Position numbers and translations under genes: made by a program
Part shown: positions 1 through 10,345 of the stretch, piece after piece
How the letters are laid out: the number at the start of each line of letters is the position of its first letter
Numbering within the stretch: position 1 is the stretch's first letter
Source of the DNA: Hyaloscypha bicolor E
Lineage: Eukaryota; Ascomycota; Leotiomycetes; Helotiales; Hyaloscyphaceae
Reading direction: 5' to 3'
Length of the DNA: 64,000 nt
Assembly (NCBI RefSeq): GCF_002865645.1
Contig: NW_020194691.1
Coordinates: 1,240,001 to 1,304,000, forward strand
The notes under the pieces: model-generated
The model's database searches: none
The model's input: only the letters and a program-made list of their open reading frames with translations
Told to the model about the DNA's origin: nothing

Positions 1-705
1 TGCTAAAACTGGTCAGAGGCATTTTAAGCTGCCTCTACAACTGTCTCTCTGGTTCTATTACTTATGCCCCGCTCTCTTAAAACCTCTGACAAGCAACGCC
101 TAGTCGAGGGTTTATGCTGCATCGTATTTTGGGTGGAAGTGGGCAATTCAATGATAGATGATCAGATTACGCGATGGCACAGCCGCGAGGACTGAGAATG
201 GCTTAGAAGAACAAGACTAACATCAGCGAGACGAGATGTTCTAAAACCACAGTACTCGGCATGAGCAAAAAGCGAAGCCCATTCGTCACTGATTCAAAAT
301 CCGCGTGACAGATGTGTGTGAAGTTTGGCAAGCTATGTGTTCTTGTGAGGGAAGACGGTCCTGTGGCGATGCCTCTGCCGGAAGAAGAGCGATCGGCTAG
401 CGTAACTCCAGTATCTGGATATTCTCGCTAATTGATAATATTGATCAGCTTAAGCGATACTATGGATCAGCTACTGGCTCGTGTAAGGGGAGAGGATTTA
501 TGGAAGGATCCATCTCGATCTGAGTCTGATCATGAATCTGGTTGGCCTTCCTCGAGCTGTGGAAGCAAGTACGCGAGAAGAAGCGGAATGGCTGCATGGA
601 TGTTCATTCATAGTGCGAGAGATACCTCCTAGAGTCTCACACTGGCAGTTGTCTGGGTGCTGGCGAGTGCCTTCTTCAATATGTCGATCCGCGTGTTGAC
701 GGCCC
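1..705. other. No recognisable gene at left edge
   Basis: No open frame here shows a family signature on either strand. It lies downstream of the HET remnant on the minus strand. A short frame starting near 66 looks vaguely coding but is broken by stops, so I do not call it. Confidence 0.5.
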
Positions 706-1933
706 CTATTGTATGGAACATTCTTCAACCTCGTGTTCTTCGTCTCCAGCAAAGGCTTCGCCGTCCATGAAGCCGTGCAGATAGCATTCTCCGATGTATT
801 CATACCCCCGTTCTTTCCGCCTCAAAACAATTGGAAACGAACAGGCTACGATCGCAATAACATCCCTTTTCTTGGCTGTCGCTGGAACCAAGGCCAGGTG
901 ACCCTTGGCCGTGTTTGCCAAGCCTCTATCAACCTGTGAAATTGCTGCTAGTCGTATGTCTTTTACAATCTTTGCGCGGTCTTTGCTCCATCTCTTCAAG
1001 TATTTCATCTCGAATTCATATTTCATCTCGAATTTATATCTCTCCTCAGCCGCCTCTTGTCGGTAGGGTCCGACACATGGCATCCATGTAGGAAAAAAGC
1101 TTTTAAGCCAATGACCACGGACTCGGAACGTCGCGTTCGCCTTGCGGAACTTGTCGAAAACGCCCAAGTAGCCTTCGAATTTCACATCCTCCCAAAATCG
1201 CGTCCAGTTCAATACTCTGAAATCGGGTTCCCCTTCTTCTGGAAACCCGGTGTGTCCCCACATTTCGGTCCAAGGGATTGCAAAGAGTGATGGGTACGGC
1301 CCGGAGCGACGTGGATGGCCCATTCGCAGAGTGTCGATGAGCGAGTTGATTAGTCTATGGTCTTCAACTACTCGAAATTCGTCTTCAACATCGTCGATAT
1401 TCTCCCTTGCTATAGATCTTTCATTTAAATCCGAAGACCGGAGATGAAAATCGTTTACCGATTCAAGCGTGTCGAGCATAACCCCCTCACAAACAAGGTG
1501 CTTGCTATTATGAATTAGACGGTGATTGAAGTGCTGATTTAGGTTTGCATTTCTCCGTCTCAAGTGCTGCATATGGTTTCTAACAAACTGGCTTGACAGG
1601 TTGACACACCGCGAAGGCAAGTCCATATCTGACCCTGCGGATGACCAAGACAGGAGGTTCTCTAGGCCACATTCCTGCTGTAGCTTTTCTGAGAAGTCTT
1701 GGAAAACATCGCTGAGGGATGAGTCGTAGTCTGGCTGAAACCGCGCAGAGAGAGAGCGAGGGGCAGTAGCCCGTGAATACCATATATCTTGTCTCTCACT
1801 TTTCGAAGCCAACCGATTCCAGGGTGACTGGTGCATTTGCTTCGAATCAGTTGATGGTTGCCACGCTCTTCCCAACAATGTGCCCAGAGCAGAAGTACAG
1901 TAATTGATAACGAATCTTAATTTTTTGCTTCAA
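706..1933 (-). pseudogene. HET (heterokaryon incompatibility) protein, C-terminal remnant
   Basis: The frame is open for about 400 codons but has no usable ATG: upstream it meets a TGA near 1935 with no Met between. The start of the visible protein (ALGTLLGRAWQPS) matches the segment after the catalytic-like HET domain, and the end (VLRRKERGYEYIGECYLHGF then MDGEAF) is the usual HET C-terminal block ending in 'GeaYvhGiMdGEa'. The HET domain proper, with its SHxWG and W-x-D-x-x-C motifs, is absent. Upstream DNA is AT-rich and shows no first exons. Most likely a 5'-truncated, dead copy. A spliced N-terminal exon further upstream is possible but I saw none. HET proteins trigger cell death when incompatible hyphae fuse; this copy should be inactive. 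Confidence 0.65.
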
Positions 1934-2894
1934 ATGAAAGTCAAATACGAGACCACATTGGTGACATAGTATTCAAGCTCGTGATTGGCCGCTTATAACA
2001 CACCTGTATGCCTTCAACTCCCCTAAACTCAACCAGCTTCTTACCCTCTAAAATTACAACAGATCCATATGATAGTACTTATACAATGCGTAACACTAAC
2101 AACAATACAACTTCGAAACTACTTCCTAATAATCCTTATATTAGCATCTCTATTTACATCAACATTACGAATCGCCTTATCTAATACTAATACTAAATTT
2201 AAGCTTTTCCTGAACTTCTCTCGCGTGAGATTAAATAGCGATCGTTATCCTTAAGAAAGTTGATGCAGGTTTAAATCACAGTGAATGTTGGGGTGTTGAG
2301 TCTTGGCAATTCGTCCTCGGATGGGTTAAAAGTGCAGTGTATCAGGAGCCTGGTGCTGTACTGTGCTCGGCTCGGCTCGGTTACAGCAAGAGAATTGGAC
2401 TAGATTAAGCGAGTTGAAAAGGGGAAACTTCGAGAAGAGACTTCCACCACTGAGAGATCGGCATAAAATTCCATTTCCATTATCATATTCCATTTTCGGG
2501 CTGCTTTTTCGCGCCAAGTATTTCCTGCCTCGGAATTACGAAGCCGAATTGCTTCCCTGAATGCCACCATTTGAATTGCCTTTCGTTAGTTGTTCCCACG
2601 TATATTTAGCTGACATGCTTACATTAGTATGGTAGATCTCGCGATACGGACCTTGTGAGACATTTCCCTTGCAGCCTTGCAGTCTCAGCCACACTAAGCT
2701 CCCACGACACCCAATAAAGCTCAGATCGCTAATTTTCAGCCTGAAATATCCACTGTGCCAAGATCGACGTGCTGTCCAATATAATGTTGGCTTTTGACGG
2801 CGCAATTGAAGGGTGGTTTAAGTACTCTCGCTCGTTTCATTGTTGTTCTTTCAAAATCTAGTTCGTTTTCGCTCCACCGACTGCAGCTGCCAAA
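1934..2894. other. Intergenic, AT-rich
   Basis: About 2030-2240 is strongly AT-rich with simple ACTAACAAC-like runs and no coding signal, as in point-mutated (RIP-like) DNA. The rest is the upstream flank of the GH128 relic. No gene seen. Confidence 0.5.
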
Positions 2895-3735
2895 ATGGCT
2901 TCTTCTATTCAACTCTTTTCCGCGGTTGTATCTCGCCATTACGGCATCGGCATCTAGTTAACCGACTACTGGAAGTTCTCACAAACGTGGTCTTATATTT
3001 ACTCCTAACGTCACGCACCCGAATTATGACAAGACCTGGACGCCGTCAGATAGTCTCAGCTGGTATTACAACTATGCATCGAACCATCACCTCAGTTTGC
3101 CAGCATTCCCCAGTCCAGGTTTAAATTTGCCCCTATGATCTGGCCTCCCAAAAACGCTTCAGACAGTGAGTTCTTCTCCAAAGTGACGGCGCTCATCAAG
3201 GGCAGGAGAAATACCACCCACGCCTTGAGCTTTAATGAGACAGATGGAAATTGGGAGCACGGGGGAGTCTCATGACTTCTAGTGATGCAGCACAGGCGTG
3301 GCCGCGGTAACTTGTACCCTTGCAGAAAATGGGCGTCAAAGTCGGAGCTCCTGCGATGGCGTCAGGAGTGGCCTGGTTGAAGGACTTCACTGAAGCATGT
3401 CCAAACGGCGAACATTAACGAGACTCTTAAATCGTGAGTTCTCCTCTCAATTTAGTGCCAAGATCCGCCGTTGACTTGAATCAGATATCCCGGCAAGAAG
3501 CTCTGGATCATCGAATTCGCGTACTGCGACGCATCACTTGCGGATAGTCAAGCCTACTTTAAATACACATAAAGCTGCTTGATGGTCGCCCTGAAGTTGA
3601 AAAATACTCACACTTTGGCGCGTTCCGAAGTAACGAGACCACGGTGGGCCCGAGTGCGGCGTTCCTTGATGCGAGCGGGAAGTTGACTGATACTGGGCGC
3701 TGGTACCTGGGAGGAGGGGCTGCACGGGAGTTCCT
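2895..3735 (+). pseudogene. GH128 (Asl1-like) glycosyl hydrolase, broken by frameshifts and stops
   Basis: Reading across three frames rebuilds most of a GH128/alkali-sensitive-linkage-1-type glucanase. An ATG at 2895 opens MASSIQLFSAVVSRHYG and hits TAG at 2955. Another frame from about 2983 gives TPNVTHPNYDKTWTPSDSLS and WYYNYASNHH. A shift near 3122 gives FAPMIWPPKNASDSEFFSKV and LSFNETDGNWEHGG; the usual NEPD acid motif reads NETD. Further shifts give KMGVKVGAPAMASGVAWLKD, then KKLWIIEFAYCDASLADSQA (nucleophile-type Glu), then HFGAFRSNE and AAFLDASGKLTDTGRWYLGG at the C-terminus. At least four frame changes and several stops separate the blocks, so no functional enzyme can be made. Family members are secreted beta-1,3-glucanases or cell-wall proteins. 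Family identity is from recall of conserved blocks; the pseudogene call is directly visible. Confidence 0.8.
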
Positions 3736-4704
3736 CAACGACCGGGACTACCCCAACGGCAGGGACTATTCCAACCACCGGGAATACCTCCCCCCCCCCC
3801 CCCAAAAAAAACTGAAGGCGTCGCATGTGCATCACCAAAGTAGACTGAATGTTGCAGTTGGTACATCGTTTCATTGGTGGGGGCTGGGTTGCTACCACAG
3901 GGCTGGTGTCTGAGGGGCTAATCCTTGCGCGTAATAATCAATTGACCTTCCTTGAGACGATTTCAATATCACACTACACCATTCACTGCTACTTGGACTT
4001 GCTTTGAATGTAAGATGAGCGTTGTAATGTTTGCTTGAGAGTGAGATTTGGGGCTCAATGTCTCTTGATTTTCCCCACTCAGAACACTTCACAATAACAA
4101 TTCCTTATCAACAGCTGAGATCATTCAATTCCAAAGGTTGTGGTATTTCCCACCTCTTGATTCCACTTATTCACTTCTCTCCGTAGCAAATTTGGTGATG
4201 GTTTGAAATTGTTGAAGTGTCCAAGTGATAGGAGGCGGTTGTTGAATGCTACAATACGTAGAAAAATGAAATGCAGCAGCGGACTCAATTTGCGTATTCC
4301 TTGGATCACAATTCGTAAGAAGAAGATATCAAATTACCAGAGCCTCCGAACATCTTTCCCAAAGTTATTTCTGAATCCAGAGTGGAATAATAAGCCTCTA
4401 GTGAATGGAGGAGGAGATCTATATTTACTCATATGACTCGTAGCCAATGCTTCAAAGTTTTCTAGAACAATGAGAGCACCTCTTTTCTTTATATTTCTTT
4501 AAACCATGGGAACATTCATAAATGAATGTTGCTGAATGTTCAAGAGGCTCGTGGTTCATCTCGGCGGGAGCTCTCCTTCGAGCACGTGATAAAGTACCCC
4601 GCGGCAGAATTCTTCACCGCCCTTCACTCAACGCCGCATCTCACCCGTGATAGGCACCCCGTTCCCCATTCCTCCATTCCTCTCCAGATACTACACTCCA
4701 CACT
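3736..4704. other. Intergenic with poly-C/poly-A tract
   Basis: Contains a run of C followed by A at about 3789-3808, just past the GH128 relic, and otherwise no coding signal. The last 200 bp are the pyrimidine-rich 5' flank of the next gene. Confidence 0.5.
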
Positions 4705-5550
4705 ATGCCATCACTCAGCGCCTCTGCCTCACCCAACGTCGCTTTACCCCCCTCACGTTCACGCTCGCAATCCCCAATCCGACCTCCCTACTCCCCAATA
4801 ACACCAACAATCTCCTCCGCGCGCCTAGCCACCACCACTCCCCCCTCTAACGCCTCTCAAACACGCCCCACCTCCACCTACACCCATGCCCAACCACCTC
4901 AAACCTCGATCCCGCAACCGGCTCCTATACCTTTCACAACCGTTACCTACGAGGAGAATCCCGATGTCCTTGCGTTAAAGAGCGCAGCGAGTATACTGCA
5001 GATACAAGCGAGGAATGCGGTTAAGGATATCCAGGCCCTGCAGAGGATTAAGGAGAGGGCTTTGAGGGATCCGGCGGCGTTTGGACAAGCGCTTGAGAGT
5101 GGCGTGGTCAGAACTCGTGCTGATCCGTTGTACAAGCCGGGAGAATTTGAGAGTGAGGAAGAGGATGATGGGGATGGGGATGTGGAGATGGGAGGGGGGA
5201 AGGGGAATGGAAATGGGAAGGAGGGGAAAGGGGAGAAAGTTAGGAAAGAAGGGAAGAGGGAGGGCCCGGGAGAGAAATGGGAGACGTTGCCTGCGCCCCA
5301 GAATATTGTGAGATGTCCGCCGGTGAACTGGAATCAGTATGCGGTTGTGGGTGACTCGTTGGATAAGATACATAAAGATCAGCTTGAGCGGCCGAGTGAG
5401 GGGGTCCCGATGAAGGTTGGCAGTGATGGGCAACTTATTAGTGGCGGGGAGGGGGCCAGGAGACAACATGATTTGGGGGTCGCCGCGCCGTATCAGCCGG
5501 GAAGGGATAAGATCGAGAAGATGAGTACGAGGAGGGGTGGGAAAAGATGA
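4705..5550 (+). CDS. Conserved fungal hypothetical protein, 281 aa, low-complexity
   Basis: Single-exon frame from ATG 4705, preceded by a C/T-rich leader. Residues 1-75 are Ser/Pro/Thr-rich and disordered. Residues about 80-130 form a predicted helix (DVLALKSAASILQIQARNAV and KDIQALQRIKERALRDPAAF). Then comes an acidic stretch with EEEDD and Gly/Lys-rich repeats, and a conserved-looking C-terminal block (VRCPPVNWNQYAVVGDSLDK, then IHKDQLERP). The arrangement of a helical core plus a short C-terminal NW-x-x-Y-x-VVG motif suggests a nuclear scaffold or complex subunit, but I do not recognise the family and assign no function. Codon use looks normal for the window. Confidence 0.75.
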   Translation: MPSLSASASPNVALPPSRSRSQSPIRPPYSPITPTISSARLATTTPPSNASQTRPTSTYTHAQPPQTSIPQPAPIPFTTVTYEENPDVLALKSAASILQIQARNAVKDIQALQRIKERALRDPAAFGQALESGVVRTRADPLYKPGEFESEEEDDGDGDVEMGGGKGNGNGKEGKGEKVRKEGKREGPGEKWETLPAPQNIVRCPPVNWNQYAVVGDSLDKIHKDQLERPSEGVPMKVGSDGQLISGGEGARRQHDLGVAAPYQPGRDKIEKMSTRRGGKR

Positions 5551-5830
5551 GTGGAGGGAGGGGCTTGGGTGGCGTTATGATATCACGATAGTGGAGTTTG
5601 AGCATGGCATGGTGCTAGGGTTGCTTTGGTCCTGGGATAGAATATTGTCGGAGCACAGGAGGAAATGTTCACGCTGTATGGAATACAGACGAACCTGATT
5701 ACAGAAATCGGCATTTTCATAGAGGCAACAATGCATTAGATAGGTCTCCAATCCAGCGTCTACAACCTTCGTATTTGCTATTCTTTCGTCTTGTCCTCCT
5801 AACTCCTAAGACACATATCTACTAGAATCA

Positions 5831-6989
5831 TCAAGCTGCAGAGTCATGAAAGTCAAACTCCACCGTCTTTGTGATCACACCATCTTTCTGTTGGAACTCC
5901 TGGGATTCCTCGTTGCTGTTATGAGTCCCAGCCTGTGATACCGTACTTTGGAAAATCCGCTCCTGCGAGCTGGACATTCCACCTTGGGCGTCGACTCTAG
6001 TTTCGACGTGGGAAATTGGATACATGGAGATACCGGAGAGACCGTTATTCTGTTTGCGACTCGAAGCATTGTTGAGGTTGCGGCTGCGACTTTGTGATGA
6101 GCTCTCGTGGATGTGGTTTGTGACGACGAGCTTTGAGGCTAGGATGTCGATGCTGAGAAGGTTAGCATTGTCATAAGGGCCAGTGTGGGAGAGGATTATA
6201 CAATAGCATTACTGGAAACATGCACTCCAACGTATAAACGAATCTGTCAAGTTGAGAAGCGGTCGTGGTAGCGCTCTGAGCCGTCGTTTGGAACGAATAT
6301 GTTATGGCTCGAGAGAAGCCAATGACCGCTAATGTCGCAAGTCTGATTTCCGTGCTCCTCATCAAGTAGCTGAAGAGTCCTGAGGTTGAAGAAGCTTCTA
6401 TCGAAGTCCGGCGTGCCGAAGCGAATTTCCTCAAGAGGAAGAAGGCGCTGATACATTCGACGAGGGCTATTGAGCTGAAGTAGCCGACGTGAAGGTGATC
6501 AATCGTATTTTGGCGGTTGGTGCTTCCATCGAGGATATCTTTTGCGCGGCTCGCGAGGATGAAGATGCGGATGGTAAGGAGGACAGCCATTATTGTCCAG
6601 AAAAGACACATAAAGATGACGCGACTTCGATTTTGGAGGACTCGCGTGAGGATCAGATAACTGTAGAAGGATAGCCCCGCTTCTTGGATCTATGACTTGA
6701 ATCAGCAGAGAATATGTAACCTAGATAGGGTACCAGCTACCAGCCAGCTCACGTCTGCAATCGCCGCGGCAATAACAGTACCAGTCTTGGGATAGTCTGC
6801 GTAGAAAGCATAGTAACAGAGTCCGTTTGCCAACGAACCAGCAACCGAAACGACAATCGGAACGAGTGAGACCGGTGAGAGGGAGGTGATGCCAATGACC
6901 ATCAAGCCAAATAAAACATTGGTCAAACCAATACTGCTCAGTATTGCCCAGCTTTCTTCAAAATAGACTGGGACAGTAGGTGTAGACAT
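5831..6989 (-). CDS. Fungal seven-TM integral membrane protein, 352 aa
   Basis: Three exons: 6741-6989, 6202-6689 and 5831-6152; phases agree. The start is ATG at 6989 (MSTPTVPVYFEESW). Exons 1 and 2 encode about seven hydrophobic segments, for example LTNVLFGLMVIGITSLSPVS, VSLVPIVVSVAGSLANG, CLFWTIMAVLLTIRIFILAS, LATLAVIGFSRAITYS and FVYTLECMFPVMLLFIDILA. The cytoplasmic tail of about 100 residues is Ser/Asn/Gln-rich. The layout resembles the fungal rhodopsin-like or PTH11-like class of orphan receptors, but there is no CFEM domain and I cannot name a ligand. Expressed products would sit in the plasma membrane. Confidence 0.8.
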
Positions 6990-8157
6990 GATCACTATGC
7001 ATGCACAAGTACAGTTGGAGCGCGGGAGCCGTACTTCGACCCAACCTTATACTGCGAGCGTGGTCCCGAGACCCAGACTCCCAGAGATCTCTTCATGCAA
7101 ATGCGGAGGGACCGTGAACCCACTAGAGCTTTGAATATCAACCATTGGGCGAAAGGAGCCGTGCCGCACCCAATTCTTTACCAGTAGTGTCTTGGCCAAT
7201 TCTTTACCAGTAGTGTCTTGGCGGTGTCGCCGCACATGTCGACCTTGGCAAGCATCTTGATTCTGCATATTACTGTATCAACTAAACAACATCGCGACAA
7301 TCCGGGGAATGAGATGGGTAGTCCCCCCCCTGTTTCACTTTCATCTCGTCCATCTGGGGTTGGAGGGGCGCGCAGCCACAATGTGCTAGCTCTGCGTTGA
7401 ATATATGCGGGTTCTCAACGCAGACCAAGAAACGTTTGCGATGACTGGGGATGTCAAATCTGATTCTCACAATGTTGTCAGTTTTTTTATTTTTAACAAG
7501 CGCTTGACAGACGCCATAGCATTTGTTTTTCAAGGATTAAAAGGTTGCCTCACAGAAGCAATTTGGAGGGGAAATCTGGAGGGCTAGACGGGATGCCTCG
7601 TGCTTGCTGGGATCATCCCGAGACACTAAAGCCTAGCTTTGGAACACCTCCAATCCGAAGCCACAACAATCATGAGAAACCGTGTTGGGTTTGGAGACTG
7701 ATTCGAGAGCATTCATTCGTTCCACCGGAAGGTGGTCGCATGAGAAATGGAAGCTTTCCGAATCCGAGCAGCCGACGAGGCGAAGCGGGATTCCAACAAA
7801 GAAACAGGGGGGGCAACCAATCATGATTGCTGGCTTGGATTCGCCTGGACAACTCCTTGAACGCCCCTCCACAAGAATAGCTATAGTTGAAACAGATGAT
7901 TTTCTGCTGCGGGAAAGGTACTGTATCGAGACGCAATCTCTCAATCATGTCGCCATCGGGCGAGGCCCAGATTAGAATCTGACAGCCGGCAGTGAAATGG
8001 GATCGCTCCAGACCCCGAAGCATGGTTCATTACCTGCAGAGCGCCTTTCCCCGGGTCTTGCCGTGCGTTGCTGGTTATTGAGTCCACAAGCATCACCTCC
8101 GCCATCTGATTCCTAACCTCATAAGGACATGACTAATCGTTCGAAGCTGATACCCCC
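6990..8157. other. Intergenic with unassigned short ORFs
   Basis: No family signature was found. Frames near 7670-8023 on the minus strand and 7682-7975 on the plus strand overlap each other and resemble nothing I know. A perfect 26-bp tandem duplication lies at 7171-7222. Confidence 0.45.
7171..7222. repeat. Perfect 2 x 26 bp tandem duplication
   Basis: The unit begins CAATTCTTTACCAGTAG and ends TGTCTTGGC; copies are 7171-7196 and 7197-7222, identical and abutting. It is in non-coding DNA and looks like a recent slippage or repair duplication. Confidence 0.9.
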
Positions 8158-8869
8158 TCAATGAGAATCCAGAAACTCCAGTATAAGACCTATTTCCCAT
8201 CTGTCAGGGCCTCTGGCACTGCCCTTTTCTGTGTAGCGAGTCTTGTACCAACCACTCATCAGGAAAAAGACAGCAGGGAGAAACGGGGCTACCCCGTCAG
8301 CAAAGATTGCAGTTTAGGGTAAGCAAGAGTCCATACCTTCAACCAGTCCAAGTATGAATCTTGACGCAGACAGCCCAGCAAAGTTCCGAGTGAAAGCTTG
8401 TGACATAGACACAATGCTCCATGCTGGAATAACGCAGCATATGTAAATCGAGGGCCGCACTTTGCGAATGATGAGATTGGACGGCAATTGCGTAATGACA
8501 TTTAAGGTAACACATCAGCAAGGATCCGATGTAAAGATGGCATGTCCACTTACATCCGACATAAAAGATCATCAGACAAGTATTGTACTGAGAATTCGAG
8601 ATCCCTAATGTATCTGGCAACCCAGCAATCTTCGCATTGGCAATATTATTCGGATCCAGAATGTTCAGCAGAAATAGCAGAACTACAATTGGTATCAATG
8701 TGCGGTCCAATCTTCTCATTAAATTCTTGTTGAGTTTTGAGATGTCGTCTTCGTTCAGATGCTGGAGCGCCTCTGGAAGTGGGAGGTATACTAACGGCGG
8801 GATAATCTTCTCCACTGCCTCGACATCCTGTTTTGCGGTATCGATGCGATCAATATTGTCCTTTCGACT
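8158..8869 (-). pseudogene. MFS transporter (anion:cation symporter family), truncated relic
   Basis: The first exon frame (to about 8869, no ATG before an upstream TAA) encodes the cytosolic N-terminus and TM1 of a fungal ACS/allantoate-permease-type MFS protein (RRLDRTLIPIVVLLFLLNIL). The usual LDRNNI motif reads LDPNNI. AGLPDTLGISNSQYNTCLMI follows and ends in a GT donor. The next exon should resume with VITQLPSNLIIRKVRPSIYI, but the acceptor AG at about 8502 reads AA, so splicing should fail. A second intron (GT..AG) follows after RFILGLVE and leads to APFLPAVFFLMSGWYKTRY. The frame then drifts into unrelated residues and ends at TGA 8158, about a third of the way through the family length. 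Missing start, dead acceptor, altered signature and missing C-terminus all point to a pseudogene. Confidence 0.8.
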
Positions 8870-9245
8870 TTAGAAGTAAGAAGGCGATAGTAATGACTTT
8901 GAGAGGTCATTGAAAACTAGATATATCTTGGGACTATGACATTCAAGTCCCAGAGTTGTGCCCAAGCTACCATCCCACACTCTGCGGAGAGACATGTGGT
9001 ATGGAGAGAAGTACGGAGGACATGTTGCGGGGTATTGGTGCTGTGGAGATAATATACACTTGTTCCTGGAGTACTCCACACTTCGCGGAGAGAAGTGCGG
9101 AGGTCCCGCAACACATCGGGATGGAGCCGTACAAAGCTCACGAAGCGGACAACACCACCTTGGCTGTCGTGCAAGACATCTTCTAGGAAAATAAGAAATG
9201 AAAATCATGACAACTGGTGATATCAAGAAGAAGGTTCGTATTGAG
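8870..9245. other. Intergenic with imperfect short repeats
   Basis: Two imperfect copies of GGAGAGAAGTRCGGAGG lie near 9003-9020 and 9098-9115, about 95 bp apart. No coding signal. Confidence 0.4.
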
Positions 9246-10345
9246 TTAAGCAGCATTAAACGCTTTCGCATTGACAGGCGTCAACGGCTCACCGATGGAC
9301 TCCCTATCTGGTCTAACAGCTAGGGCATTCTTCATAGCATTCAGCTCAAAATTGATCCTCGCATCTAGCGCACCTCCCCCAATATGCGTCGTCAGCGTAA
9401 CATTCGCCATCCCCGCAAGCTCTGATGCCACCTGCGGTTCATGGTAATGCACATCCAGACCAGCGGCACTGATATGCCCGCTCTTCAACGCAGCGACAAG
9501 AGCATCTTCGTTGACGACTTGTCCGCGTGCTGTGTTGAGTACCCTAGATCCGGGCTTCATCAATGCAAGAGCTCTGGCATCTATCAGATCTTGTATATAT
9601 GCATTCAGAGTTGTATGGAGGGATATGCAATCCGCGACCCTTCAGCAACTTATCCAGCGACGCATGAAACGTAGCAACAAGCCTGTGCTCCTCATCCACA
9701 CTCGCCCTCACCACATCAAAATAATGTATCTCCATTCCCAGGGCCGTCCTCGCCTTATACGCGAACTTCTTACTGATATTCCCCAATCCAATAATACCCA
9801 AAATATGCCCCCTCGGATTATGGCTTATCGTAGGTATCAGCTTATGGGTGGCGTTGAAGATCTCGGGGTCCGTGGTTCGAGCAGCAAATTGCGAGCGTGT
9901 GAAGTTGCGGAAGATGGAGAGGATCATGTAGAGTGCTGTATCGGAGACTTCTTCGTCGGATGCACCTGCGCCGTTGGCGTACCAGATCTTGTGCTGGCCG
10001 AGGACGTCGGTGTCTGCCCAGTTGAAGCCTGCGCCAACTCTGGCGAAGATTCGAACGGATGGTGGGAGGAGGGGAATTAGTTTGGCGTCCCATTGTCCCA
10101 TTTCTCCTTCGGTTTGGAAGTGTGGTCTGTGGGTGGCAGAAAAATCGCCATATCTTGGGTATTGTTAGCCCGGGGAGTAGATTGGTGGGAGTTCATTACT
10201 TCTTAGTTTTCAGGGCATCAATGAAGCAGACCCGATCCTTCTCCTCGCTTCGGATGACATTGAATCTGGAGAGGAACTCGCCCTCGTAAAATTTCTGGTT
10301 GTATTTGATGGATTCCCCAATGTAGAGGATGGTTGGCTTGGGCAT
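9246..10345 (-). pseudogene. D-isomer 2-hydroxyacid dehydrogenase (glyoxylate/hydroxypyruvate reductase-like), one frameshift
   Basis: Exon 1 is 10200-10345 (ATG at 10345, MPKPTILYIGESIKYNQ); a 46-bp intron follows (10154-10199); exon 2 runs to 9246. The protein is a standard NAD(P)-dependent 2-hydroxyacid dehydrogenase: VRIFARVGAGFNWADTDVL, the Rossmann loop GIIGLGNISKKFAYKARTAL, and SRVLNTARGQVVNEDALVAA with the substrate Arg. The C-terminal catalytic region reads GLDVHYHEPQV, with HIGGG where many members have a catalytic His. One extra base at about 9636 shifts the frame after LDKLLKG: the expected DCISLHTTLNAYIQDLIDAR is read only in the neighbouring frame. Total exon length is 3n+1, consistent with a single insertion. 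Corrected length is about 350 aa, normal for the family. It is either a recent pseudogene or an assembly error. Confidence 0.85.

Noticed and set aside
4975..5469. Long minus-strand frame (164 codons) opposite the 281-aa gene
   Set aside because: It is an antisense shadow of a G-rich coding region: Pro/Leu/Phe-rich, no family signal, no ATG context.
7670..8023. 117-codon minus-strand frame
   Set aside because: No recognisable domain, overlaps an equally long opposite frame, and no splice partners were found.
9000..9120. Imperfect GGAGAGAAGT repeats
   Set aside because: Only two degenerate copies without inverted ends or target duplication; no mobile element supported.
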